Part shown: one piece after another, positions 23,464-30,763 of the stretch
How the letters are laid out: the number at the start of each line of letters is the position of its first letter
Position numbering within the stretch: the first letter of the stretch is position 1
Origin: Clostridia bacterium
GTDB taxonomy: Bacteria; Bacillota; Clostridia; Oscillospirales; Acutalibacteraceae
Assembly: GCA_017435665.1 (NCBI GenBank)
Contig: JAFSEP010000031.1
Span: 1-44,803, forward strand
DNA: 44,803 nucleotides
Direction: 5' to 3'
The notes under the pieces: model-generated
The model's input: the letters and a program-made list of their open reading frames with translations, nothing else
Told to the model about the DNA's origin: nothing
Database searches by the model: none
Translations under genes and position numbers: made by a program

Positions 23464-23626
23464 CGCCTTGCGGCGAGTTTTATAGCTTCGCAGTGTTATT
23501 ATGCGATGCATAGTGTTATTTGCTTCGCAAGTTTTAGTAGCGAATAAAATAACACTGAAACCTGGGTTTCAATATCACTATTGTCTCAAGACAATAATAT
23601 CACTCCGACACCGTCGGAATAACACT
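23455..23626. repeat. Array of 9-bp motifs alternating with small hairpins, inverted at the centre
   Basis: Left half: five 9-mers of the type AGTKTTATT start at 23455 (AGTTTTATT), 23476 (AGTTTTATA), 23492 and 23512 (both AGTGTTATT) and 23530 (AGTTTTAGT). Right half: four reverse-complement types start at 23548 (AATAACACT), 23571 and 23596 (both AATATCACT) and 23618 (AATAACACT). Almost every spacer is its own perfect hairpin with unrelated sequence: CGCC-TTGC-GGCG, ATGC-GAT-GCAT, TGC-TTC-GCA, GAAAC-CTGG-GTTTC, ATTGTC-TCAA-GACAAT, CCGAC-ACC-GTCGG. TTTTATTCGC (23458-23467) also pairs with GCGAATAAAA (23540-23549). The last 9-mer touches the -35 box of the next gene. Confidence 0.85.
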
Positions 23627-23654
23627 TGAAAAAACTTTCTGCTTTCTATATAAT
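23626..23654 (+). promoter_or_regulatory. Promoter of the four-helix-bundle gene
   Basis: TTGAAA (23626-23631), 17 bp, TATAAT (23649-23654). The transcript would start near 23661, so the leader is only about 13 nt and the ribosome-binding site is almost at the 5' end. Confidence 0.75.
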
Positions 23655-23673
23655 TTATATTGAGGTGATATTT

Positions 23674-24030
23674 GTGGCTGACAGTATTTTAAGAGACAAA
23701 GCTAAAGTATTTGCAAAAGAAATTATTTTTCTTTGTCGAGAAATGAAATCTAATCGAAAGGAATCTGTTTTAATAAATCAAATACTCCGTTCTGCGACCT
23801 CAATAGGAGCAAATATACACGAAGCACAATATGCGCAAGGAACTAAAGATTTTATATCGAAATTAGAAATAGCACAAAAAGAGTGTTACGAAACAGAATA
23901 TTGGTTAGAACTGCTTTTTGAAACAGATTGCATAACCGAAGAAAAATATAAGAAGTTACATAACGATTGTGGAGCAATCAGAAGAATGCTGATTGCCTCC
24001 TTAAAAACAGTCAAGTCAAATAAAATGTAA
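23674..24030 (+). CDS. Four-helix-bundle protein (S23/IVP-like family)
   Basis: A 118-residue all-helical protein of the family first seen in 23S rRNA intervening sequences, whose fold is shared with the Avd accessory protein of diversity-generating retroelements. Diagnostic parts are LINQILRSATSIGANIHEAQ, GTKDFISKLEIAQKECYETEYWLELL and the closing RRMLIASLKTVK. A GTG start at 23674 is chosen because TGAGGTGAT lies just upstream; a longer frame starting from a TTG would begin inside the promoter. Family proteins form pentameric barrels with a basic face that may bind nucleic acid. No 23S rRNA and no reverse transcriptase are in this window. The gene is lower in G+C than the ribosomal genes before it and lies against the hairpin array. 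Confidence 0.85.
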   Translation: MADSILRDKAKVFAKEIIFLCREMKSNRKESVLINQILRSATSIGANIHEAQYAQGTKDFISKLEIAQKECYETEYWLELLFETDCITEEKYKKLHNDCGAIRRMLIASLKTVKSNKM

Positions 24031-24057
24031 AAGAAATAAGTAAAATATATCAAAGAA

Positions 24058-24087
24058 CCATCCTTCGCACTTGGGTACGAAGGATGG
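24058..24087 (+). terminator. Hairpin after the four-helix-bundle gene
   Basis: A perfect 10-bp stem CCATCCTTCG/CGAAGGATGG with a 10-nt loop (CACTTGGGTA). There is no strong T tract, so termination is uncertain. The loop and stem top resemble the hairpin at 25039-25072. Confidence 0.5.
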
Positions 24088-24121
24088 CATGTTATTTCTA
24101 TAACAACAAACAAGAGCATTA

Positions 24122-24150
24122 TTGACAAACAAGAAAAAGAAATTTATAAT
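24122..24150 (+). promoter_or_regulatory. Full-consensus promoter
   Basis: TTGACA (24122-24127), exactly 17 bp, TATAAT (24145-24150), 60 bp before the gene at 24210. Both boxes match the consensus perfectly. Confidence 0.85.
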
Positions 24151-24209
24151 AGATTTCAGAGAAGAAAACAAGCACAAACATTCCCCTACTCTTTTTGAAA
24201 GGAGAAATT

Positions 24210-25022
24210 ATGAAAAAATCAACTAATTCTATAAAAAGTAATATCTGCAAATATTTATTGATACCGATAATAGTTATTATAGATATCATTATGCTGATTG
24301 TTATAACTCCCTTAACAGACGGGAAAACATACTCTGACCACAAAGGTGTTTATACATATGATGAGTTGTTTTCGTCAAAAACCGAGGGTGCCGATATGAA
24401 AGATATGATATCATTTTCACTTTTTTCCGGAAACATATTGCATCCTGTAAATGCAAATACAATCTTAGATGGTGTAGAATTCGTAACGGTTTCTCATTTA
24501 ATTACACCTGCAATAATGGTTTTGTATAATCCGAACAACGAAATATGTGCTTTAAGCACAAGGAGCAGCGGACCGGTTTTAGATGTGAATGAGGTAAGTG
24601 ATGAGATTGTTTTTGAAATTTCTAAAGCAACAGGTTATGTTGTTTACGGAACATTATTTACCTTTTGTGGCGACATATATATGTTTGCAAATATAAAGGA
24701 TGATACATATGTGTATGATGAAAATTCAACACCTCGGGAAAATGCAGTTAGATCAACTTATAGTTCTCACAGTAAAACCATTGCTTTATTTAAACTTTGT
24801 AATGTGGATGAAAGTTTCATTGAAGAAAATTTTTCGGGGTATAATGCGGGTAGTTATATAAAGTATTATCCGGAGTGGTATGAAGGACTTCAATATTTTT
24901 GGGAATATAGAGTCATAGCCGCCATCTTGTTCATCATTCAGTTCCCGATTGCTTTTAAAATCTATAGTAAAGTAATAACACCAAAAACAGAAAGTAATAA
25001 AAAGAAAAAAGCCAAGAAATAA
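24210..25022 (+). CDS. Unknown protein with two membrane helices
   Basis: A 270-residue protein that I cannot assign to a family. Membrane helices lie at about 13-38 (YLLIPIIVIIDIIMLIVITP) and about 232-253 (AAILFIIQFPIAFKIY). They enclose an extracytoplasmic domain of about 190 residues with mixed beta pattern and several isolated cysteines, and a Lys-rich cytosolic tail closes the protein. The start is ATG 24210 after AAAGGAG. It is AT-rich, driven by a perfect consensus promoter and flanked on both sides by similar hairpins. Confidence 0.7.
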   Translation: MKKSTNSIKSNICKYLLIPIIVIIDIIMLIVITPLTDGKTYSDHKGVYTYDELFSSKTEGADMKDMISFSLFSGNILHPVNANTILDGVEFVTVSHLITPAIMVLYNPNNEICALSTRSSGPVLDVNEVSDEIVFEISKATGYVVYGTLFTFCGDIYMFANIKDDTYVYDENSTPRENAVRSTYSSHSKTIALFKLCNVDESFIEENFSGYNAGSYIKYYPEWYEGLQYFWEYRVIAAILFIIQFPIAFKIYSKVITPKTESNKKKKAKK

Positions 25023-25038
25023 GCAGAATACATCGAAA

Positions 25039-25072
25039 AACACCCTTTCGCACGCAAGTACGAAAGGGTGTT
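25039..25072 (-). terminator. Terminator of the zapA-U32 operon
   Basis: A perfect 12-bp stem (25039-25050 with 25061-25072) and a 10-nt loop; on the minus strand it ends in T5. It can also fold on the plus strand behind the gene at 24210. Confidence 0.8.
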
Positions 25073-25076
25073 CTGA

Positions 25077-27122
25077 TTATTCAACACCTCGGTAATAAAG
25101 TCCTCTTGTGTATTCCATAGAGGGCTTATCACCGTTTTGGTAAGCCTTGATTATTTCCTGAACCTGAGTCTTGTTTTCCTTGGTGAAATAAAGAGTGATG
25201 AAATCCATATTCTCTATTTCTCTGAGTCTCTCGGCAAGGTAAATGGGCCTTGAATTAAGCACCTCGCTGCAACCGTTTGAGCATACCACGGGGAATTTCA
25301 CCCCAAGTCTGTCTGTAAGATATGAATTTCCACCGCATTTATCGCAGGTCTTTCCGTTTCTTATGGGGCAGTTTCGTGTGAGCATAAGAGGAATACTTCC
25401 GTAAGCAATCATTCCTCGGGGTATTTCTCCGCCAAGCTTCTTCATTTTGCTCAGAGTAAGCTCAGCCGAAACCGTTGCCTCCTGAACGCCGAGCTTCTCA
25501 AGCTCATTGAGAGAAAGAGTGTTATATACATTAAGAGTAAAGCCTGTGTGAATATTCATTCCCAGAGAACGAGCCATAGCAACACCGTCAAGATTGGTGC
25601 AGTAAGCAAGTCTTATGCCCGATTTCATCAGCACTTCAAGTCTTTGATAAACCTTGTCTGCGGTTGCAAAAATCCCTCTGGGTACTTCAACACCTACCCT
25701 TACATCTGCGCTGATTTCCCTGAGTTTATCTTCGGGCGTGTTAATGGGAATATAAACCGTATCAACACCCGAAAGGTCGTCGGGAAGCTGAGAAATATGG
25801 GCAAGGCGGATATAGGTTTTCATCTCCCCTGCCCTGTGAGGCTTGATTTCAGGCTTTATTCCTACAAATTTCTTCGGCTTATTCACATTGAGCTTTTCAA
25901 GTATGCCCTCAAGCACCTGCCTTCTCAGGCCGTTTATAACACCCGCAGGTACAATAAGACCTTCGTCCATATCTATTTCAATCTCATTTGCATAGAAGGG
26001 CGTACCGCCGCATTTTGAAAGTCTCTGCTCAAGGCTTTCGGCAGTCATAGGCTTGTTGATCGCCTTTTCGGGTATGCACTCGCTTTCTGCATAGCAACTG
26101 ACTCCCGATGCCGAGCCTGAAAGTGAGACCTTCTCCCCCTCTATAACCGTCATATAGAAGTCAACGGGTATAAGGGGTGTTTCTCTGTCATAGAGCCTTT
26201 CAAGCATAGGAAGAACATCCTTTGCCGCAACAACATCGTCCTTCATTCTTGTGCCGAACATATCTCTGCCGAGCTTTCCTTCAAAATAGCCCTTTGTGAA
26301 GCCTGAACGGGAAAATACAGCTCTCAGAGCGTTATTTATATTTTCATCAGATGTTCCGTTAATTGCGTTTTTACAGGCTGTAACAGCCGCCGCAACATAT
26401 TCGGGTCTTTTCATTCTGCCCTCGATTTTAAGGGAAGAAACCCCCGAATTTGCAAGAATATCCACATTCTCCGTCAATGATAAATCCTTCAGAGACAAAT
26501 CATATCCCGTTCCGTTTTCTGCAGTAAAGGGAAGTCTGCAGGGCTGAGCGCAGAGACCTCTGTTACCGCTTCGGGAACCGAGCATTGCGCTGAGATAGCA
26601 CTGTCCCGAAACGCACATACACAAAGCACCGTGAACGAAGTGCTCAAGCTCAATGTTTGTTCTGCTTCTGATATTTTTTATTTCTTCAAGACTTGTTTCC
26701 CTGGGAAGAACTGCTCTTGTGTATCCCATTTCTTCAAGAAGATTGATACCGTAGGAGGTCTGCACGGACATCTGTGTTGAAGCGTGGCGCTGTATATGGG
26801 GAGCGCACTGCTTTGCCAGAGCCGCAATACCCAAATCCTGCAAAATAAGCACGTCTGCATTACAATCACAAACGTGCTTAATCATAGCTGAAGCGGTAAC
26901 AATTTCATCATCCGAAACGAGAGTGTTGAGCGTAATATGCACCTTCGCAGAACGTGCGTGAGCATATTCCACAGCTTTTACAAGCTCCTCATCGTCAAAA
27001 TTGCCGGCATTTCTTCTTGCATTGAATGCCTTGCCCCCAAGATAAACGGCATTTGCGCCGCATCTTATTCCGGCAACAAGAGCCTCAAAGCTTCCGGCAG
27101 GTGATAAAATTTCAATTGCCAT
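25077..27122 (-). CDS. U32 family peptidase (TrhP/RlhA-like)
   Basis: A 681-residue U32 protein. The N-terminal TIM-barrel part starts IEILSPAGSFEALVAGIRCGANAVYLGG and carries ELEHFVHGALCMCVSGQCYLS with the following LGSRSGNRGLCAQPCR signature. A long C-terminal region (about 300-681) includes a late cysteine set (CPIRNGKTCDKCGG). Several U32 proteins, despite the peptidase name, act in tRNA or rRNA hydroxylation with Fe-S clusters; the cysteine sets fit that. The start at 27122 is the conserved MAIEIL, one base after the zapA stop, so the two genes are translationally coupled. Confidence 0.92.
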   Translation of the reverse strand: MAIEILSPAGSFEALVAGIRCGANAVYLGGKAFNARRNAGNFDDEELVKAVEYAHARSAKVHITLNTLVSDDEIVTASAMIKHVCDCNADVLILQDLGIAALAKQCAPHIQRHASTQMSVQTSYGINLLEEMGYTRAVLPRETSLEEIKNIRSRTNIELEHFVHGALCMCVSGQCYLSAMLGSRSGNRGLCAQPCRLPFTAENGTGYDLSLKDLSLTENVDILANSGVSSLKIEGRMKRPEYVAAAVTACKNAINGTSDENINNALRAVFSRSGFTKGYFEGKLGRDMFGTRMKDDVVAAKDVLPMLERLYDRETPLIPVDFYMTVIEGEKVSLSGSASGVSCYAESECIPEKAINKPMTAESLEQRLSKCGGTPFYANEIEIDMDEGLIVPAGVINGLRRQVLEGILEKLNVNKPKKFVGIKPEIKPHRAGEMKTYIRLAHISQLPDDLSGVDTVYIPINTPEDKLREISADVRVGVEVPRGIFATADKVYQRLEVLMKSGIRLAYCTNLDGVAMARSLGMNIHTGFTLNVYNTLSLNELEKLGVQEATVSAELTLSKMKKLGGEIPRGMIAYGSIPLMLTRNCPIRNGKTCDKCGGNSYLTDRLGVKFPVVCSNGCSEVLNSRPIYLAERLREIENMDFITLYFTKENKTQVQEIIKAYQNGDKPSMEYTRGLYYRGVE

Positions 27123-27123
27123 A

Positions 27124-27555
27124 TTAACCCTTATCCTGAGCAGCCTTCTTGCTTCTCGGTGCGGGAGCATAGTCCTGCTGAGCGAGCATTGAACGAATCT
27201 GCATATTAAGTCTGTCTATTTCAAGCTTGCAGGCTTCAAGCTCTCTCTTTGCGTTTTCAGCTTCGTGTCTTGCCCAGTCAGCCTTGCTCTTTGCACTTGC
27301 GGCATCGTCAAGGTAGTCCTTGATCTGTGAGCGAAGATTGTCTGAGCTGATATTTGCCTTCTTGAATTCGTCGGCATACTGTAAAGCAACAAGCACAGCT
27401 GCCTGAGTTGTTGAAATACGGGGATTTTCCTTCATTGTGGTTTCAAGAGCCTCGTTGAGCTCTGCACCAAGCTCTGTTACATAAGCAATATCATCTTCTG
27501 TTACGATTGCATATTCTGCACCGCCGATAGTAAGCTTTACTCTGTTCTTTATCAT
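27124..27555 (-). CDS. zapA: Cell division protein ZapA
   Basis: A 143-residue FtsZ-bundling protein. The N-terminal ZapA domain (KLTIGGAEYAIVTEDDIAYVTELGAELNE) is followed by a long coiled coil (about 80-130, rich in Ala, Glu and Lys). It stabilises the Z ring at mid-cell. The start MIKNRVK is chosen because GAAAGGA lies 8 nt upstream. The zapA-U32 pair is a common arrangement in Clostridia. Confidence 0.9.
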   Translation of the reverse strand: MIKNRVKLTIGGAEYAIVTEDDIAYVTELGAELNEALETTMKENPRISTTQAAVLVALQYADEFKKANISSDNLRSQIKDYLDDAASAKSKADWARHEAENAKRELEACKLEIDRLNMQIRSMLAQQDYAPAPRSKKAAQDKG

Positions 27556-27739
27556 TTTGGCTGTTCCTTTCTTTGTCATTTAAAATTAATTCTAAAACAC
27601 CAACTAACATTATACTATATAAATTCAAAATATAAAAGACCTATAACGAAATTTTTTTGTATATTTCCGTCGATTTTGCAAAAATGTCAACCCTGTCAGT
27701 CCCGATACCGTCACTTTTTTGGCAGATATTACATTTTGA

Positions 27740-27768
27740 TTGACATAGAACAACAGTTGTGGTATTAT
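27740..27768 (+). promoter_or_regulatory. Promoter of the mgtC-like gene
   Basis: TTGACA (27740-27745), a 17-bp spacer ending in TGG, TATTAT (27763-27768). The remaining intergenic stretch 27556-27739 is AT-rich and shows nothing else I can support. Confidence 0.82.
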
Positions 27769-27783
27769 AATTAAATGATAAAC

Positions 27784-27815
27784 AGGTGTCAATTTCTTGA
27801 CACCGTTGATTTTTT
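27784..27815 (+). promoter_or_regulatory. Attenuator-like hairpin in the mgtC leader
   Basis: A perfect 8-bp stem GGTGTCAA-TTTC-TTGACACC (27784-27803) followed by GTTGATTTTTT begins about 10 nt after the expected transcript start and ends 15 bp before the start codon. It looks like a weak intrinsic terminator placed between promoter and gene. Confidence 0.5.
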
Positions 27816-27830
27816 CAAAGGAGATAAATC

Positions 27831-28532
27831 GTGGAAAGCATTAGTTTATTTTTTGATCGGATCAGCAGCTTTACTGCTTCCCTACCCCCTGACATTGTAT
27901 ATATGCTCAGAGTTCTTGTTGCGGCGGCATGCGGTGCGGCAATCGGTGTTGAAAGAAGCAAAAGGCAGAAGGAAGCAGGTATCCGAACTCACATTGTCGT
28001 TGCAATCGGTGCAGCTCTTATGATGATCGTTTCAAAATACGCCTTCTTTGACGTAGCAAGAGCAGATGCATCACGTATTGCCTCAAACGTCATCACAGGT
28101 GTCAGCTTCCTTGGCGCAGGCGTTATTTTTGTCAAAGACAGCTCTATCAAAGGTCTTACCACAGCGGCAGGTATCTGGGCAACCTCAGGTATAGGCCTTG
28201 CAATCGGTGCAGGTATGACAGGTATGGGTATGTTTACTACCCTGCTCATTATCATTCTTCAGGTCTTTCTTCATAAGTACGCAAGCGGTCTTGAGGGTGC
28301 GTTCAACACCTTTATCAAGGTCAAGCTGAGAGGAGACCACGAAAAAGCTCTTGAACGGTTGATACATTGTCTGGACGAACACGAAATTGAGATTATAAAT
28401 CAACGTGTCAACCGAGGAAACGACGGAACGATAAAGGTTCAGCTTTCCGTAAAGGTGCCCAGAGATGTCCGTACAGAAACCCTCAGTGTCCTTTTCGATG
28501 ATGATGAGGATATTATTTCTATTGAAATATAA
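27831..28532 (+). CDS. MgtC/SapB family membrane protein
   Basis: A 233-residue protein with about four to five membrane helices in the first 150 residues and the MgtC signature (GAAIGVERSKRQKEAGIRTHIVVAIGAALMM, SFLGAGVIFVKDSSIKGLTTAAGIW). A C-terminal ACT-like cytosolic domain follows (about 165-233). Family members are linked to growth at low magnesium and to modulation of membrane ATPases, not to Mg transport itself. A GTG start follows AAAGGAG by 7 nt. Confidence 0.92.
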   Translation: MESISLFFDRISSFTASLPPDIVYMLRVLVAAACGAAIGVERSKRQKEAGIRTHIVVAIGAALMMIVSKYAFFDVARADASRIASNVITGVSFLGAGVIFVKDSSIKGLTTAAGIWATSGIGLAIGAGMTGMGMFTTLLIIILQVFLHKYASGLEGAFNTFIKVKLRGDHEKALERLIHCLDEHEIEIINQRVNRGNDGTIKVQLSVKVPRDVRTETLSVLFDDDEDIISIEI

Positions 28533-28652
28533 AAGAGTGACAACATTAAAAGCTCAGATAATACTCAGACGGCACTTTGAAACAAGCGATAAATAATAAT
28601 CACGCAAAACAAGATATAATCAAACATTACCGACAAATTATGCTGAAACGCT

Positions 28653-28690
28653 AAAAACGACAACCTTCGAAAGAAGGTTGTCGTTTTTTT
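28653..28690. terminator. Bidirectional terminator between mgtC and the pit operon
   Basis: A perfect 16-bp stem including the flanking A and T runs (28653-28668 with 28673-28688), a GAAA loop, with T tracts on both strands. It serves the convergent genes on either side. 28533-28652 holds nothing else I can support. Confidence 0.92.
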
Positions 28691-28691
28691 A

Positions 28692-29312
28692 TCAGGTATT
28701 TTTCATAATGATTGAGCCTACACACTCGCCTACGTGCTCGCAGGCATCGGCACAGGCCTCAAGGCAGTCAAAAATCTTGTACCAACTGATTTTTTCCTGA
28801 GTGCTCATATCACTCTTTGTAATTCTGCGCATTGATGCTAAGTAGAGCTTATCACATTCCTCCTCGATATCGTTGCAGATGATAATAAGAGGATGGATTT
28901 TCTTTGATTTCTTGAAGTTTTCAAACTCATTCATAATGTCATAGAAAGACTCACAGCCCTTCACAAGATGCTTTGCATACTCAATAGCATCGGGCTGGAT
29001 TGTCTTCACATCGTAGATGTAAAGCTTCTGCAAAACCTCCTCAAGAAGGTCAAGTACATTATCAAGCTGATGACTCATAAGGTCAAGGTCCTCACGGTCA
29101 ACGGGTGTCACAAATGCCTTTGCAAGAGCCGCACTCATCTCGTGCTTCTTCATATCGGCACCGTGCTCAAAGCCATGCATTTCCTTGAGCATATCTTCGA
29201 TTTTGTCCGGATCGTAGTTTTCAAGACACTCAACAAGGTATGCAGCTGCCTTCTTTGCAAGTTCAGCACAAGCCTTGTAATTATCAAAATAAAATTTATC
29301 ACCTTTAGCCAT
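28692..29312 (-). CDS. DUF47/PhoU-like phosphate transport regulator
   Basis: A 206-residue all-helical protein of the DUF47 (PhoU-like, Pit accessory) family. The ExxxD metal-binding signatures are visible (MHGFEHGADMKKHEM near 46-58 and CNDIEEECDKLY near 150) together with the FVTPVDREDLDLM block. It usually controls the Pit phosphate carrier encoded beside it; pit lies 34 bp upstream on the same strand. Confidence 0.92.
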   Translation of the reverse strand: MAKGDKFYFDNYKACAELAKKAAAYLVECLENYDPDKIEDMLKEMHGFEHGADMKKHEMSAALAKAFVTPVDREDLDLMSHQLDNVLDLLEEVLQKLYIYDVKTIQPDAIEYAKHLVKGCESFYDIMNEFENFKKSKKIHPLIIICNDIEEECDKLYLASMRRITKSDMSTQEKISWYKIFDCLEACADACEHVGECVGSIIMKNT

Positions 29313-29346
29313 TGTTGTTCATTCCTTTCAGTTATATATAAATTTA

Positions 29347-30396
29347 TCAGGTAAATATCATCATAAATATCTTGGTCATTATGAAACCTACAAGTCCGCA
29401 ACCGGGGAAGGTAAGCACCCATGTGAGAACCATTTCCTTAACCACACCGAAATTGATTGCAGACACTCTCTTTACTGCGCCTACGCCCATAATCGAAGTC
29501 GTTTTTGCGTGGGTTGTTGATACAGGCAGACTGAATACGGAGCAGAACAGAAGCGAAATCGCTGCCGCCATATCAGCTGAGAAGCCCTGATACTTTTCGA
29601 GCTTGACCATATCCATACCGACTGACTTGATAATCTTTTTACCGCCCATTGCCGTACCGAGAGCCATAATAACCGAGCATACAACCATAAGCCAGACAGG
29701 GATATTGATATCTGACGGAAGGGCCTGTCCGTGTGACATATATACACACAAAAGTATAACACCCATAAACTTCTGACCGTCCTGAGCACCGTGCATAAAC
29801 GCCATTGATGCAGCACCCACTATCTGTGCCCCTCTGAAGAAGGGCTCTGTCTTTGGTCTGTCTGCATTATAAAACAGCATTGTGACTATTTTACAGACTA
29901 TCCAGCCAAGACCGAAGCCGAGAATTACGGAAATAAAGATACCGTAAATTACCTTGACCCATTCGCTGCCGTTTACTCCCGCAAAGCTGTTATTGATAGC
30001 GATTGCACTACCGGTAAGACCTGCGATAAGCGCATGGCTTTCACTTGTGGGTATACCGAACACCCAGGCAAGAGTTGCCCAAAGAACAATCGCAAACAAT
30101 GCGGCACTCAGAGCAATGATAGCTATATCCGGGTTATCACCGAAATTAACCATTTTTGTGATTGTCTCAGCAACGGTAGCATTAACCATTGTCATCACGA
30201 AAACGCCCAGAAAGTTAAACACGGCCGCCATAAGTATTGCAGCCTTGGGAGGCATACAGCGTGTAACAACGCAGGTCGCAATAGCATTAGGAGCATCTGT
30301 CCAACCGTTTACAAGAATAACGCCAAGTGTCAGAATAACAGCTATAAACAGCAAGGGATTGGCTGTCATCTGATTCCAAAAAGACAAAATATCCAT
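29347..30396 (-). CDS. pit: Inorganic phosphate transporter Pit
   Basis: A 349-residue low-affinity phosphate carrier of the PiT family with about ten membrane helices. Both inverted-repeat signatures are visible: GWTDAPNAIATCVVTR near residue 31 and AFMHGAQDGQKFMGV near 194. The first gene of a pit-DUF47 operon with a consensus promoter and a leader hairpin. AAGGAAGG precedes the ATG. Confidence 0.95.
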   Translation of the reverse strand: MDILSFWNQMTANPLLFIAVILTLGVILVNGWTDAPNAIATCVVTRCMPPKAAILMAAVFNFLGVFVMTMVNATVAETITKMVNFGDNPDIAIIALSAALFAIVLWATLAWVFGIPTSESHALIAGLTGSAIAINNSFAGVNGSEWVKVIYGIFISVILGFGLGWIVCKIVTMLFYNADRPKTEPFFRGAQIVGAASMAFMHGAQDGQKFMGVILLCVYMSHGQALPSDINIPVWLMVVCSVIMALGTAMGGKKIIKSVGMDMVKLEKYQGFSADMAAAISLLFCSVFSLPVSTTHAKTTSIMGVGAVKRVSAINFGVVKEMVLTWVLTFPGCGLVGFIMTKIFMMIFT

Positions 30397-30438
30397 TCAG
30401 TACCTTCCTTGAATAAGTATATTTATAATCATCCAATC

Positions 30439-30482
30439 CGGATATTATCAGATAAAGCATATTGCTTGTGTATAAATATCCG
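30439..30482 (-). promoter_or_regulatory. Hairpin in the pit mRNA leader
   Basis: CGGATAT (30439-30445) pairs with ATATCCG (30476-30482), with an inner AAGCA-TAT-TGCTT helix (about 30454-30466). It sits in the roughly 95-nt untranslated leader. No known riboswitch was recognised. Confidence 0.4.
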
Positions 30483-30497
30483 TTTTTCGACACTCTG

Positions 30498-30526
30498 ATT
30501 ATAACGGAAAACCCTTTTTTTGTCAA
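30498..30526 (-). promoter_or_regulatory. Promoter of pit
   Basis: On the minus strand TTGACA (30521-30526), 17 bp, TATAAT (30498-30503), both full consensus. From here to 30763 the DNA is very AT-rich; TATAAT-like boxes near 30701 and 30713 may serve the plus-strand gene, but no clear -35 box is seen. Confidence 0.88.
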
Positions 30527-30763
30527 TCATAAAGGTTCACGGTTTCATTCAGATAAATCATAAGTACAGAAACAAATACACACAGCTTTTTGTTGATTTT
30601 TCGAGTTTCTTCAATATGTTTATAAAACATTTAAAACTAAAATTCATAAAAAATATATGGTTTATTCAAAAAATATTTATAAATTTATTCTTTTTTTGTA
30701 TAATGAATTTATATAATATATGGTATACAGGCAAAGTTAAATTTGCGTCAGGAGGTAAAAGCT

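Noticed and set aside
23455-23626. CRISPR array
   Set aside because: The repeats are only 9 bp, change orientation in the middle, and the spacers are short palindromes. No cas gene is near.
25548-26018. 156-codon frame opposite the U32 gene
   Set aside because: It is the antisense shadow of a clearly conserved protein with no promoter or ribosome site.
28806-28814. Further copy of the array motif (ATATCACT) inside the DUF47 gene
   Set aside because: It is a lone match within coding sequence with no neighbouring hairpin units.
30520-30763. 128-codon frame on the plus strand upstream of the hydrolase gene
   Set aside because: It overlaps the pit promoter, is extremely AT-rich, lacks a ribosome-binding site and overlaps the hydrolase signal peptide in another frame.
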